Shown here: in pieces, positions 17,226 to 25,534 of the stretch
Layout: each line of letters opens with the position of its first letter
Position numbering within the stretch: position 1 is the first letter of the stretch
From: Sphingobium bisphenolivorans
GTDB taxonomy: Bacteria > Pseudomonadota > Alphaproteobacteria > Sphingomonadales > Sphingomonadaceae
Assembly: GCF_000412635.1 (NCBI RefSeq)
Contig: NZ_ASTG01000030.1
Location: 1-42,480 of the forward strand
Length of the DNA stretch: 42,480 bases
Direction: 5' to 3'
The notes under the pieces: model-generated
The model's database searches: none
Seen by the model: only the letters and a program-made list of their open reading frames with translations
What the model was told of the DNA's origin: nothing
Program-made: the position numbers and the translations under genes

Positions 17226-18374
17226 CTATGCAGTCGCAAAGCGCTTCGCCATGCGGGCGCCTGCTCCACCTTTTGCGGCAAGCTTCGCGCCATATCGCAT
17301 GACGGTCTTGGGATCACGCCAGCGATAGGCCTGCATGATCGCCGGCAGACTTTCAGCGGCAGCAAAGTTGTCCTGTGCCACCCCGACCCGGATCGAATGC
17401 GACGACACCGCCGTCACCCAGCGCTCAAGCTCGGCGTTCGACATCTCGCCGAGCAGCTTCTTCGCATGGGCCGCGCGGATCAACCGCCTGTAAATGAGCG
17501 TGATGCTGTTGGGATGCAGCGCCCTGCGCCCGATCGCCGCGACCGTCCCGTCAAAATGCGTCTCGACGCGCCGGAACAACGGCCCCTTGTCGATATGCGC
17601 GGCCGCGCGCCAGCGCGCGATCGCCTGCATCGTCGGGGGCGCAAGATAGGCCCAGGCCCCCTCCCCTTCGCGATCTGTCTTGCTTGTCGGAATGAACAAG
17701 GCCCCTGCCCCGTCCGCATCCGGCCCGTGGATATGGTCGACGGCGATCGCCACCAACTCCGAGCGGCGCCCAGCGCTGTCATAGGCCACGCGCAGCAGCG
17801 CCGCGTCGCGATAGCCCAGCAGATCGCGCCGGACAGCCTTGAGAAGATGGGCGAGGCACACGCCGGAGGGCGGTGAATCAAAATCGGCAATGTCGCCCTT
17901 GAAGCGGATCGCGCGGGCCTGCTTCTGGCGCACGCCCACTGTCTTGCGCGCCGCTTTCATTTCGAGCGTGACCAGCTCCCCGGCGGTGGGATCGGGCAGG
18001 CCCGCCATACGATAGGCCCAGCCAATGTTGACGATGTAGCGTTCGATCGTCGCCATCGCGCGGACCTTTTCGGCCGAGGCGTCAATCCCGGCGATCTGGC
18101 GGATATAGGCCGCCACGGCGCTGACCTCCGCCTTCGGCGGATCGAGACGCCGGCGACGGCACCACGCTCCCCAAATTTTCAGATCCGAGCGGAAGGCGCG
18201 ACGCGTGTTGTGCGACCAGGCCCGCACGGCCGCCTCGATCAGCTCAGCCTTGATCTCCCGCACGGTTCCGGCGAGCGCGCGCACATCGTCGACAACCTCC
18301 CCGACATCGGCCGAGGGGGGCGGCAAGGCCGCTGGCGGCCCGGAAGGAAGAGTTTCAGGCGGGAGCGCGCTCAT
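17226..18374 (-). CDS. Tyrosine recombinase / phage-type integrase
   Basis: 382 residues from the ATG at 18374 (a TTG at 18404 is possible). The N-terminal SAM-like core-binding domain contains WSHNTRRAFRSDLKIWGAWC. The catalytic domain has Arg in DSAGRRSELVAI, His-x-x-Arg in SSHSIRVGVAQ, a late Trp (YRWRDPKTV) in place of the second His, and the nucleophile Tyr in TVMRYG. It may resolve plasmid multimers or move an element. A perfect inverted repeat lies 39-65 bases upstream of the start and could be its site or an operator. It marks the left edge of the plasmid backbone beside the catabolic island. Confidence 0.92.
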   Translation of the reverse strand: MSALPPETLPSGPPAALPPPSADVGEVVDDVRALAGTVREIKAELIEAAVRAWSHNTRRAFRSDLKIWGAWCRRRRLDPPKAEVSAVAAYIRQIAGIDASAEKVRAMATIERYIVNIGWAYRMAGLPDPTAGELVTLEMKAARKTVGVRQKQARAIRFKGDIADFDSPPSGVCLAHLLKAVRRDLLGYRDAALLRVAYDSAGRRSELVAIAVDHIHGPDADGAGALFIPTSKTDREGEGAWAYLAPPTMQAIARWRAAAHIDKGPLFRRVETHFDGTVAAIGRRALHPNSITLIYRRLIRAAHAKKLLGEMSNAELERWVTAVSSHSIRVGVAQDNFAAAESLPAIMQAYRWRDPKTVMRYGAKLAAKGGAGARMAKRFATA

Positions 18375-19420
18375 GCGCCGAGGGATAGCGCGCCCACTTT
18401 CCAATGTATAGGGTGTTGATAACGATCCATTATCAACACTATGCGTCCGGGCATGCTTTACCGAGAGGTCGTTTCAGTTCACTATTGGCTATGGAAAACC
18501 GGCCCTCGCCCATCCGATACGGTCCCGACTATACCCCAAAAATGGTCACGGCGATAGCGGCCGCGACAGCCGCGATTGCCCGTCTCGATGCCCGGATTAT
18601 CGTCAGTCCGGTGGCCAAAGCATGGTCCACGCGCGCCGCGTGGAGCGGCTATGCGCGGGCCTTGCAATTGCAGTCGGCCGAGGTTGAGGAAATTGACGTA
18701 TTTTCGTGGGGCTGCGACCTCAAAATCCCTGGTCGTCCTCCCCTCCCCAGCCATCTCGACCTGTTCGACCGCTTCGCGGAATGGCGAGCAGCGTTGCAGG
18801 ATGACGATCGGCTTCGCTGGCGCGACCGCCTGCCGACCGCGATCGGAGATCCAGCAACGGCGACCGAGCACGCCCCCCTTGTCCGCGCGCTCGATACCGT
18901 CCGCCAGCTCGCGCGGATCGACCACAGCATCATGGCCTGGCTGTCCTTGCCATTCGCGTTGCGCGACCGCGGCCTTGTGGCTAGCCCCCTCCCCTGCCTT
19001 GCCGGCGGCGCCAAGGCGTTCCGGCTGAAGCCCCGGCCCAATGACGATGATTGGCTGGCCGTGCTGCGCGCCCTCGAAAGCGCGGCGACGATCGCGCTGC
19101 AGCGGCTGCACAGCCTCGAGCGGCACTATCGCGACGCTCAGCGCGCGATCGCCGCCGAATACCGCCCTGGCGCCCTCCCTGCGCTGCTGGCGCTGATCCA
19201 ATATCGCCCTTTGCTCTCCCCGCAATCGGCTGCAGAGTTACTTTGCATGAGTATCGCCGGAGCGAGCAAGCTGTTCGAGCGCGCCGCGACGGCCGGTCTG
19301 CTCGTGGAAATTACGCAGCGGCGAAGCTGGCGCCAATTTCTGACGCCGGACCTGGCCGCAGATTTTGGCTATGTGCGGCCAAAGCGGGGACGGCCTGCTA
19401 AAGAGCCCCCTCCCCTTCCC
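17659..19420 (-). repeat. KOPS-like GGGNAGGG octamers, minus strand (left arm)
   Basis: Minus-strand matches at 17659-17666, 18741-18748, 18987-18994, 19408-19415 and 19413-19420; no plus-strand match was found in 17.2-19.5 kb. They point to lower coordinates, away from the par/rep region. Most lie in coding sequence. Confidence 0.75.
18413..18439. promoter_or_regulatory. Perfect 10-bp inverted repeat between recombinase and RHE_PE00001-like gene
   Basis: GTGTTGATAA (18413-18422), a 7-base spacer, then TTATCAACAC (18430-18439). The arms are perfect. The site lies between two divergent starts, so it can be an operator for both genes. The arm length and short spacer also resemble a tyrosine-recombinase core site. 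The sequence alone does not decide between these. Confidence 0.75.
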
Positions 19421-19513
19421 GTCGATCGCGATCTGGCTGCGGTATTCGATGCGTTCGACACCGAAATGGCTGCATTAGACAATCTCCTCGCTAGGAAATG
19501 CGAGCTCAATTAA
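18491..19513 (+). CDS. RHE_PE00001 / DUF1612-like plasmid protein with C-terminal HTH
   Basis: 340 residues from the ATG at 18491; upstream codons run through the palindrome and are not chosen. The text (IIVSPVAKAWSTRAAWSGYARA, then LPFALRDRGLVASPLPCLAGG) matches the RHE_PE00001 family of alphaproteobacterial plasmids as I recall it, whose function is unknown. A helix-turn-helix-like segment lies near the C-terminus (LLSPQSAAELLCMSIAGASKL), followed by an AT-hook-like KRGRPAK. This suggests a DNA-binding role. It is divergent from the recombinase gene and may regulate it. Confidence 0.7.
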   Translation: MENRPSPIRYGPDYTPKMVTAIAAATAAIARLDARIIVSPVAKAWSTRAAWSGYARALQLQSAEVEEIDVFSWGCDLKIPGRPPLPSHLDLFDRFAEWRAALQDDDRLRWRDRLPTAIGDPATATEHAPLVRALDTVRQLARIDHSIMAWLSLPFALRDRGLVASPLPCLAGGAKAFRLKPRPNDDDWLAVLRALESAATIALQRLHSLERHYRDAQRAIAAEYRPGALPALLALIQYRPLLSPQSAAELLCMSIAGASKLFERAATAGLLVEITQRRSWRQFLTPDLAADFGYVRPKRGRPAKEPPPLPVDRDLAAVFDAFDTEMAALDNLLARKCELN

Positions 19514-19886
19514 TTCCAAAGCGCGCTTCTCCCTTCCAGGAAATATGCGTTTTATCAGCCACTTATATTTGTGCAGCGTTATGTGCCGCATATCGTGCGG
19601 CGTCTTGTAGCGCAATGTATAACGCGCTGTGTGCTGCGCGGGCGTATTCGCATGTGCGTGCGACTGCGCGGCTACGCGCGCGCTCTAACGCGCCGCTACA
19701 GTGTGATGGTGATGTGCATGCAGCATCGCGTGGCCCAGCACGTTCGAGTGCGGACGCGCGGCATACTTGCACAGCGCCTATACCCGCGTTATCACATCCG
19801 CATACGGTTGGTGCTGCGCATCCTTACGCACGGTCGGCCTGTGCCGCGCAGGTGAACGCGCGGCCTTATATTAGAGGAGCTAACGA
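19514..19886. other. CpG-rich leader upstream of parA, candidate centromere or control region
   Basis: This 373-base stretch lacks a believable gene. Several frames are open on both strands, but the peptides are Arg/Cys/Ala-rich and artificial. It is packed with GTGC, TGCGC and GCGCGGC words: GTGCTGCGC twice, TGTGCCGC twice, GCGCGGC three times. It also has a perfect hairpin GCCGCA-TATCG-TGCGGC at 19585-19601. A Shine-Dalgarno (AGAGGAG) lies just before parA. Its position before a partition operon suggests binding sites for the partner protein. The polarity of GGGNAGGG motifs also flips here. Confidence 0.5.
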
Positions 19887-20573
19887 ATGCCGGTCATCAC
19901 CATCGCGCAGAGCAAAGGAGGCGCGGGTAAAACCACACTCGCTCTCGCGCTCGCGTCTGAATTCGAGGCACTAGGCGGCTCCGTATTCATGCTCGATGCT
20001 GACCGCCAGAACAGCCTGCTAAACTGGCACCGCGATCGCCGCGAAGAGGGAAGGGGAGGTGACTCCCTCATCACTGTGGAGGATGCCTCCCAGATCCGCG
20101 ACGCCGAGATCGGCGCAGCTATCAAAAGGGCGAGGGAAAGTGCACAACTGGTGATCGTGGATTCTGAAGGGACGTCCAACTTCAAGACCGCATATGCCGC
20201 GATGGACTCTGACTTTGTCGTGATACCAACCCGCTCCTCGCGCCTCGACCTCGAAAGAACCGTGGAAACCAGCGAAATGCTGCAGAAGATGGGTGGCGGG
20301 GTGCCATACCGAGTCCTCATTACCCAAACCGGACAGGTCGCGCGCTCGCGCGCCGAGTGGGAAATCGATGCCCAAATCAGCAGTGCATTGCCGATATTCA
20401 AGGAGCAAATGCACACACTCGATGCATTCCGCGCCATGTCGAATTTCCGCATGACCCTCGCGGAAGTGGAGCAAGCTGGTCTCGCCAAAACGGAGAAAGC
20501 CCGGCGCATAGCCCAGAGCATCCTCGCCGACGTCCTCGGCGAAATTCAGAACAAGGAAGCATCCAATGGCTGA
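19887..20573 (+). CDS. parA: ParA-family partition ATPase
   Basis: 228 residues. The deviant Walker A motif is KGGAGKTTLALALA (residues 10-23). Walker A' is MLDADRQNS, and Walker B is LVIVDSEG. Short length and no N-terminal HTH put it in the small ParA group (type Ib), which relies on its partner for autoregulation. It drives plasmid segregation by ATP-dependent DNA binding on the nucleoid. A clear Shine-Dalgarno (AGAGGAG) precedes the ATG. Its stop overlaps the start of the next gene by 8 bases. Confidence 0.95.
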   Translation: MPVITIAQSKGGAGKTTLALALASEFEALGGSVFMLDADRQNSLLNWHRDRREEGRGGDSLITVEDASQIRDAEIGAAIKRARESAQLVIVDSEGTSNFKTAYAAMDSDFVVIPTRSSRLDLERTVETSEMLQKMGGGVPYRVLITQTGQVARSRAEWEIDAQISSALPIFKEQMHTLDAFRAMSNFRMTLAEVEQAGLAKTEKARRIAQSILADVLGEIQNKEASNG

Positions 20574-20955
20574 ACCCAAACCCGCAACTCCGGCCATGGG
20601 TGACATCATCGGCAAAACCCGGCAGCGCCTCGAAACGAATGACGATCCAACCGCTCGCCTCAAAAGCCTGATCGCGTCTACACCGCCGGCGGGTGCCGCG
20701 GTCGACCCATCCCCAACCCGGGAACCGCTCCGGCCAACGCCCCCGGCGAATTATTTTCCGCAGGTCCAAGCCGAAACCGCCGCAATTCCCAAGCGCAAAC
20801 CAATGCGCGGGCCAGCGCGGACCAAACATATCACTATGCGCCTGTCGCAGCCCGAGCGTGACCGACTAGTCCTCTGGTGCGAGGCCAGAAACCTCAGCCT
20901 ACCCGACGGCATCATCGCCTTGCTCGATCTCGCCGAAGGGGAGGGGCCGGTCTGA
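20566..20955 (+). CDS. Small ParB-like centromere-binding protein, ribbon-helix-helix type
   Basis: 129 residues. The N-terminal 85 residues are Pro/Ala/Thr-rich and probably flexible, ending in KRKPMRGPARTK. The C-terminal part (HITMRLSQPERDRLVLWCEA, then a second helix) has the strand-helix-helix pattern of ribbon-helix-helix proteins. It overlaps parA by 8 bases. As the second gene of a type Ib partition operon it should bind the centromere and repress the operon. No closer family was recognised. Confidence 0.75.
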   Translation: MAEPKPATPAMGDIIGKTRQRLETNDDPTARLKSLIASTPPAGAAVDPSPTREPLRPTPPANYFPQVQAETAAIPKRKPMRGPARTKHITMRLSQPERDRLVLWCEARNLSLPDGIIALLDLAEGEGPV

Positions 20956-20965
20956 CGCCCAGGAT

Positions 20966-20989
20966 GCGTTTATGTGAGTAATTGGGGGC
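20966..20989 (-). repeat. Single inverted iteron between parB and repA
   Basis: Read on the minus strand, this is GCCCCC, a short spacer, then ACTCACATAAACGC, the same unit as in the array at 22.15-22.75 kb. It lies just downstream of repA, so repA is bracketed by copies in opposite orientation. It could serve copy-number control by handcuffing, or regulate parAB. Confidence 0.8.
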
Positions 20990-20995
20990 AGGGGC

Positions 20996-22114
20996 CTATG
21001 CACGCCCACGTTGCTGCACGAAGGATTTACAAAACCCCTCCCACGACTTGTAAAGTGCATCCCCAACCAGGTTATCCAATCGAGACCCCATCGTCTTGCG
21101 ATACCCGCTCGCAATGAGATCCTTGTCCCAACCACCGCCATAATCCGCAACGATCGTCAACAAACGCGTGTCGGGGCAGAAGTGCAGGGAATCGCGGGGA
21201 AACGGCTTACGCTCGATAATCTTCGGCCGATCCGCGATCGCGATCGTCTCCACCGTGCCCTCACGCCGCGCGCGCCGACCAACCCTAGGACGATCCAATT
21301 CGCGCGCGGTTTCCTTCTGATCCTCAAGATCCTTGGGGTGAAACATCAGTTTCACGGCCTCGACCGGCCGACCGCGGCCCGATCCCCGGATTTCCTCCCA
21401 TTCAACCGTGAAATCCGCCAGTTGATCGATCTCCGCCTTCGACTTCGCCAGCACATCGCGCCGGAACTCGGCAAAGTTCTTAAAGCTGCCGTCAGGAACT
21501 CCAAGCTTCCGCCGCAGTTCATCGACCTTCATTTTGTACACCCGGTTCTGCCGATTGATGATCAGACACCCCAGATCGTAAAGGGAGAGAGCATAGCGAG
21601 ACTGCAGCGCAAGCATCACACCGAGATTGACGCGCGCATAATAGTCCGAACGCTGCAACACCCGCTTGAAATTATCCGAGAACTGAAATTCGACGACGCT
21701 CATCCCGTCTTCGGAAATTTCCTCGACACAGCTCGCCAGCAACGCCTGGGACATCACCGCAGGTTTACCCTTCGACGTCGTCGTCCGAATACGAACAATG
21801 ACCCGAAGCAATTCATCCATCACGGTCTGAATACGCTCATTACCCTTGTGGGAGCCTCGAAGCTCCTTCTTCGTAATAACGAACGTCTTGTCTTCATAGG
21901 CTTCCGGACCAGCCTTGCGCAGCATCAACGCAAAAGCTTTGCGCGCAGCAGCGCCAAGCGAGCCGGTCTCGAACTCGGACTCGACCAATTCGCCGGGTTT
22001 GCTTACAAAATCGAGATCACGGCGGCGAATCACATCCGCAACGCGCAGCGTCCGGCTCAGACTCTCCAGCCCTGATGTTACCTCGATTTCCGATATGTCC
22101 GAATCGAGCTTCAT
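20996..22114 (-). CDS. repA: Plasmid replication initiator, Rep_3 family
   Basis: 372 residues. It has the two winged-helix arrangement of Rep_3 initiators: FALMLRKAGPEAYEDKTFVI, then VVEFQFSDNFKRVLQ, RVNLGVMLALQSRYALSLYD and KMKVDELRRKLGVPDGSFKNF. The C-terminal 120 residues (Arg-rich RVGRRARREG, then GGGWDKDLIASGYRK) are seen in sphingomonad plasmid initiators. It binds iterons to open the origin. The iteron array lies immediately upstream of its start on this strand, and one opposite copy lies just past its stop. It is convergent with parAB, 40 bases apart. Confidence 0.92.
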   Translation of the reverse strand: MKLDSDISEIEVTSGLESLSRTLRVADVIRRRDLDFVSKPGELVESEFETGSLGAAARKAFALMLRKAGPEAYEDKTFVITKKELRGSHKGNERIQTVMDELLRVIVRIRTTTSKGKPAVMSQALLASCVEEISEDGMSVVEFQFSDNFKRVLQRSDYYARVNLGVMLALQSRYALSLYDLGCLIINRQNRVYKMKVDELRRKLGVPDGSFKNFAEFRRDVLAKSKAEIDQLADFTVEWEEIRGSGRGRPVEAVKLMFHPKDLEDQKETARELDRPRVGRRARREGTVETIAIADRPKIIERKPFPRDSLHFCPDTRLLTIVADYGGGWDKDLIASGYRKTMGSRLDNLVGDALYKSWEGFCKSFVQQRGRA

Positions 22115-22152
22115 ATGAGTTGCATACCATCAACGTGTCATAAAGAGAACCC

Positions 22153-22750
22153 GCCCCCGTTTACTCACATAGACGAACCCCCGCCGCCTCATGAAAGAGG
22201 GCAGGGCGCTCTGTCACCAGCCCCCTAGTCCTCACATGAACGCGCCGCGAAACCCGCAGAAATACACGGGTTTAGGAGCGCCCCCGATTCCTCACATAAA
22301 CACGATCGGTTGGCCTAGATCATTCAGCTGCCGAAAGACCAAACAATGTGCGCCCCCAGCGACTCACAATAACGCGGCGCCAAGCTGCTGATCCGAATCG
22401 GTTTTCCGGGGCTCCCCCGTCCACTCATATAAACGCCGATCCAAAGGACTGACCGCTTACCACTGCAAGCCCAGACGCCCCCGATCACTCATATAAAGAA
22501 CCGCACGACCGGCGTCAGCCAATCCCGACCGCCACCATCGCCCTCAAAATCGACCCCAAATCCAGCACAGTCGGCCAACAAAACGATTCATTGGGCTGAA
22601 TCAAGCCCTTCCAAAGGCCACTTCATATCGAATCCCGGCCACCCCCAATCGCTCACATTAACCCCCGGACGCTCATTTAGTTGCCCCCTTCCGCTCGCAT
22701 TAAAGCCCCCTCGCGCTCACGCTAAAGCCCCCACCGGCTCATATAGAGGC
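22153..22750 (+). repeat. Iteron array of the replication origin
   Basis: Eleven copies of a unit with consensus GCCCCC-(5 to 7 bases)-CTCACATAAACGC. The CTCA cores start at 22164, 22231, 22291, 22363, 22424, 22488, 22652, 22672, 22694, 22716 and 22738. The first six are spaced by 60-72 bases, about six helical turns. The last five are tandem at 20-22 bases. A gap at 22505-22640 has none. The array lies upstream of repA and is the likely oriV; an AT-richer zone follows at 22750-22865. Confidence 0.92.
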
Positions 22751-23189
22751 ATATCAACGCATTGAGTTTCAACGACTAAATGGCCCTGAATCTTAGAATC
22801 CTGAATCTATAGAAGCTCCCGCGCTCCGCTTGGGCGTTTTTATAAGATGATTCTTTAAGAGGGATGCAACCGCGAGGTTCGTTCCAGACACCACCGGCCT
22901 GCCCAATCGGACACCGTAACCCACAGCGCATCAAACAACGGCCCTGGCACTTTGATTATGCTAGAGGCAGCAAACTGTCGACCATCGCAGCGTACATTGC
23001 CTCCACCTCCGTTTGCGACGTAACGCGGCTATCAGGGCTATCAGCTGGCGCTGTCCGCCACGGTATTCCTCTCATAACGCGCTTCGAGCGACGTCAAGGT
23101 CCAAGTAGGGGAGGGGGGAGGGCGATTCACTGCCCAACGCAGGGTTTGCGACAATCCCTCACCCCTTACTCTGATGAAAGGCCCCTGCT
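22751..23189. other. Origin-flanking region without a supported gene
   Basis: The first 110 bases are AT-rich with a partial direct repeat (TGAATCTTAGAATCC, then TGAATCTATAG) and could be the unwinding element. A GC-rich stretch followed by GTTTTTAT (about 22825-22845) could be a terminator. The rest is GC-rich with a doubled GGGGAGGG at 23108-23122. The open frames here have no gene-like composition. Confidence 0.5.
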
Positions 23190-23384
23190 ATGCCGACCAC
23201 GTCGGAAACCTCCGCCGAGCGCAAACTCAACAGCTTCCAGCGCGCCTGGGAATATGCCTGCCGTCGGAGCGAGCGGGCCGGCTATCCCCAGACCATCGTA
23301 CGAACCGGTCTTGTCGAACAGCCATTCCTGGTCACCGCAACCCCAGACAAAAACGCCGAGATTGCTGCACAGGTCATGCCGTGA
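23190..23384 (+). CDS. Small unknown protein
   Basis: 64 residues, beginning MPTTSETSAERKLNSFQRAW and ending in PDKNAEIAAQVMP. An AAAGG site lies about 10 bases before the ATG, and the composition is gene-like. I do not recognise a family. It lies between the origin and a convergent unknown gene, so it may be a plasmid-maintenance accessory. Confidence 0.5.
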   Translation: MPTTSETSAERKLNSFQRAWEYACRRSERAGYPQTIVRTGLVEQPFLVTATPDKNAEIAAQVMP

Positions 23385-23416
23385 CAAAATACCCCGCCCG
23401 GAAACCCTCTATTCTC

Positions 23417-23890
23417 TCAACCAGCTGGCGCCCGAAATGTCCGCCACGATCGACCAAGTGGAAAAGACGGTGTGAACAGGCCGACCGGGCCATCCGGTTC
23501 CGGCGATACATAGGGTGAGATCGGATCGCTCACGGGATGGTGACGGGCTACACTGCCCCGTGTCTTGAGTATCCCGGCAAGCCAGTCGAGATCGTCGAGC
23601 ATATGGGACGCACCGCGTCCGGCGAGCGCATAATAGATCGAACGCTGGTAATCATCGCCTCGCTCTCCCAGAATCCGGCCCAGCTTTCGCCGACCATCTG
23701 GATGGCGGGTACCGACAAGATGCACAGCCTCGAGCAGCTCCACCACAGAGTAATACGCGTCGTTCGCTTCGACACCGATCGACAGCGCCGCAATCGCCCG
23801 GCGCTCCGGACGCTGCACATGATCCAGCGACGCATCGACAAGCGTGATGTCGATATCGATCCGGCCAGGCAGTTTCTTCGGGCTGCTCAT
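23417..23890 (-). CDS. Unknown plasmid protein
   Basis: 157 residues from the ATG at 23890, which gives MSSPKKLPGRIDIDITLVDA; 17 more upstream codons are open but look like non-coding leader. The middle is helical (AAALSIGVEANDAYYSVVEL-like) and ends in a Pro-rich tail. A plus-strand frame overlaps it almost fully, but its composition is poorer. No family is recognised. It is divergent from the next gene. Confidence 0.6.
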   Translation of the reverse strand: MSSPKKLPGRIDIDITLVDASLDHVQRPERRAIAALSIGVEANDAYYSVVELLEAVHLVGTRHPDGRRKLGRILGERGDDYQRSIYYALAGRGASHMLDDLDWLAGILKTRGSVARHHPVSDPISPYVSPEPDGPVGLFTPSFPLGRSWRTFRAPAG

Positions 23891-24079
23891 GTGACATCTC
23901 CTAGACAAGCAAAAATAGGAACATATCACGAACAGGGCCAATCGACCAGAGCAACTTCCTCCAGACCGTTATCAGGCGATACGCCATGTGCTATGCTCCT
24001 CACCGAACGCCAGTGGACAGGAGAATGTGCATGCTGACAGGATCAGCGGCATGCCCCCGATGTCGCCCTGGATCGTTCC

Positions 24080-25363
24080 ATGTGGCTGGTTGATCGCGGG
24101 GGCAGGGGGCACCAACGTATCCCGATCGATCCGATCGTGCGCAACGCGCTCGTGCGATGGTACGTCGGAAAGGGCAATCACGACGACGAAGAAGCCGGCG
24201 TGGTGCTCGTCGAACAGGCTAGGCTCGGCGACATGTGGATCGCTTGCGACTGCCTGGGCGCGCAAGTCGCTCCGCCGCTGATGACCCCGGCCTATCTCAG
24301 CGAAGCGGAAACTTTCTACCTCAGACGTCTGACGGGTCCGGGAAGACCCGAACATCGCCTCGATTGTCCATTCTTCCATGCCCAGGCCGCTCCCGGACAC
24401 ATGGCGGCTGCCGATCCGGTTCGGCCAGTCGACCGTCTCGATGGCTATTTCTCGGTGCTGAAGAGGGCTCCGGTTCGTCTCGCGCGCGCACCCGACGACA
24501 GCGCGAGCGGACGTATTCGCCAACCACATATCCCGCGGCTTGCCCGGTTGATGTGGCGACTACTCGATCTTGCAGGTCGCAACCAGGCCATGCTGTCGCC
24601 CAGTGACGAACGGGGCATCGCCAGCGAATTTGCCGCAATCCAGCAGGTCGCCGCTCATATCGAAGTTGCCCCAGGCGTCGAGTTGGCGAGGGTGCTATGG
24701 ACGCACGGTTCGGCCTTCCGGCACCGGCGCGTCTATGCCGGTATTCGCGCGCTTGCTCCCCGTTGGCCACGCGGACACGCGCCGCAAGGTTTCCTCCTGC
24801 TGTTTGCCAACAGCATCGAGGGCAATATCATCCATGCCGCCGGCTGCGATCCGATCGAGATCGCGACCCGCATCCAGCACCCATCGATCCATGGCACACC
24901 CGTCGCCGGCCCCTATCTGGCACTGATCGTCATCGGCGAGCTGCCGCAGGTGAAAGGCTACGCGCCGCTGCGCGCTTACGCCCAGCCCATCTATTCCGGC
25001 CAGCGCTTCATACCGGTCGATTCCGATTTCGAACGCACCGTCTTGCGCGATCTCCTGCGGATCCAGCACCGGCTCGACGAACATTATTACGACAGCGCGA
25101 TCACCAAGCCCTTGTTCGATATCCAGACACCCGTTGGGAACTGCCGGCCCGACTTCATCATCGAAACATACTCTCGTGAAACCGGCGAGAACCGTATCGC
25201 CATAGTCGAGGCGATGGGCTTCGACACAGACGCCTACCGCGACGCCAAGGCGATCACGCATCCGCGCATGGAAAAGATCGGCCCAGTCATCGATATCAAT
25301 GACGCTGAACTTCGCAACGGCTTACTGCACGCACGTCTGCTGGATTTGATCACCAGCGGCTGA
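24080..25363 (+). CDS. Unknown protein with possible C-terminal nuclease-like domain
   Basis: 427 residues. A stop at 24035 limits the upstream extension, and the ATG at 24080 lacks a good ribosome site, so the true start could be a non-ATG codon between. The N-terminal part has Cys and His residues that could form a metal site (IACDCLG, then LDCPFFHAQAAPGH). The C-terminal 100 residues read GNCRPDFIIETYSRETGENR and on to IAIVEAMGFDTDAYRDAK. This is an Asp, hydrophobic strand and Glu arrangement reminiscent of PD-(D/E)XK nucleases or of a relaxase-associated domain. Assignment is not certain. It precedes the PRTRC cassette and may belong to plasmid transfer or maintenance. Confidence 0.65.
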   Translation: MWLVDRGGRGHQRIPIDPIVRNALVRWYVGKGNHDDEEAGVVLVEQARLGDMWIACDCLGAQVAPPLMTPAYLSEAETFYLRRLTGPGRPEHRLDCPFFHAQAAPGHMAAADPVRPVDRLDGYFSVLKRAPVRLARAPDDSASGRIRQPHIPRLARLMWRLLDLAGRNQAMLSPSDERGIASEFAAIQQVAAHIEVAPGVELARVLWTHGSAFRHRRVYAGIRALAPRWPRGHAPQGFLLLFANSIEGNIIHAAGCDPIEIATRIQHPSIHGTPVAGPYLALIVIGELPQVKGYAPLRAYAQPIYSGQRFIPVDSDFERTVLRDLLRIQHRLDEHYYDSAITKPLFDIQTPVGNCRPDFIIETYSRETGENRIAIVEAMGFDTDAYRDAKAITHPRMEKIGPVIDINDAELRNGLLHARLLDLITSG

Positions 25364-25534
25364 AGCCGCGGCCTGGCTCGCCATCATTTTTTCCAAACAC
25401 ACGAAAACGACCAACCTGGCCTGAGGCCCGATGGGCCACGAAAGGCAAGGGGGAGGGGAGCGGAATGGACTCGCCGGAATGAAGGCGCACGGCCGTGAAG
25501 GACGGGTCCGCGACATTCCGCAAGGAGACGTGTC
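25364..25534. other. Spacer before the PRTRC cassette with palindrome and G-rich element
   Basis: It contains GGCCC-GAT-GGGCC (25425-25437) and then GGGGGAGGGG (KOPS-like match 25450-25457). The same pair occurs before the Mom-like gene at 33458-33490. A Shine-Dalgarno (AAGGAG) precedes the ParB start at 25535 (TTG or the nearby frame). Confidence 0.55.

Noticed and set aside
19498..19974. Long open frames on both strands in the parA leader
   Set aside because: The peptides are Arg/Ala/Cys-rich with no domain, one frame runs deep into parA in the wrong register, and openness is explained by CpG-rich composition.
21011..22075. 354-codon frame antisense to repA
   Set aside because: It mirrors repA codon structure, has no ribosome site, and repA is clearly the real gene by family motifs.
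22153..22750. CRISPR array
   Set aside because: The repeats are short and degenerate with variable spacing and lie next to a Rep_3 gene; they are iterons. No cas gene is seen.
22864..23475. 203-codon plus-strand frame after the origin
   Set aside because: It is Pro/Ser/Arg-rich without domain pattern and conflicts with the better small gene at 23190.
23537..24037. 166-codon plus-strand frame
   Set aside because: It is antisense to the 157-residue minus-strand gene, which has better composition; neither is recognised, so the choice is moderate.
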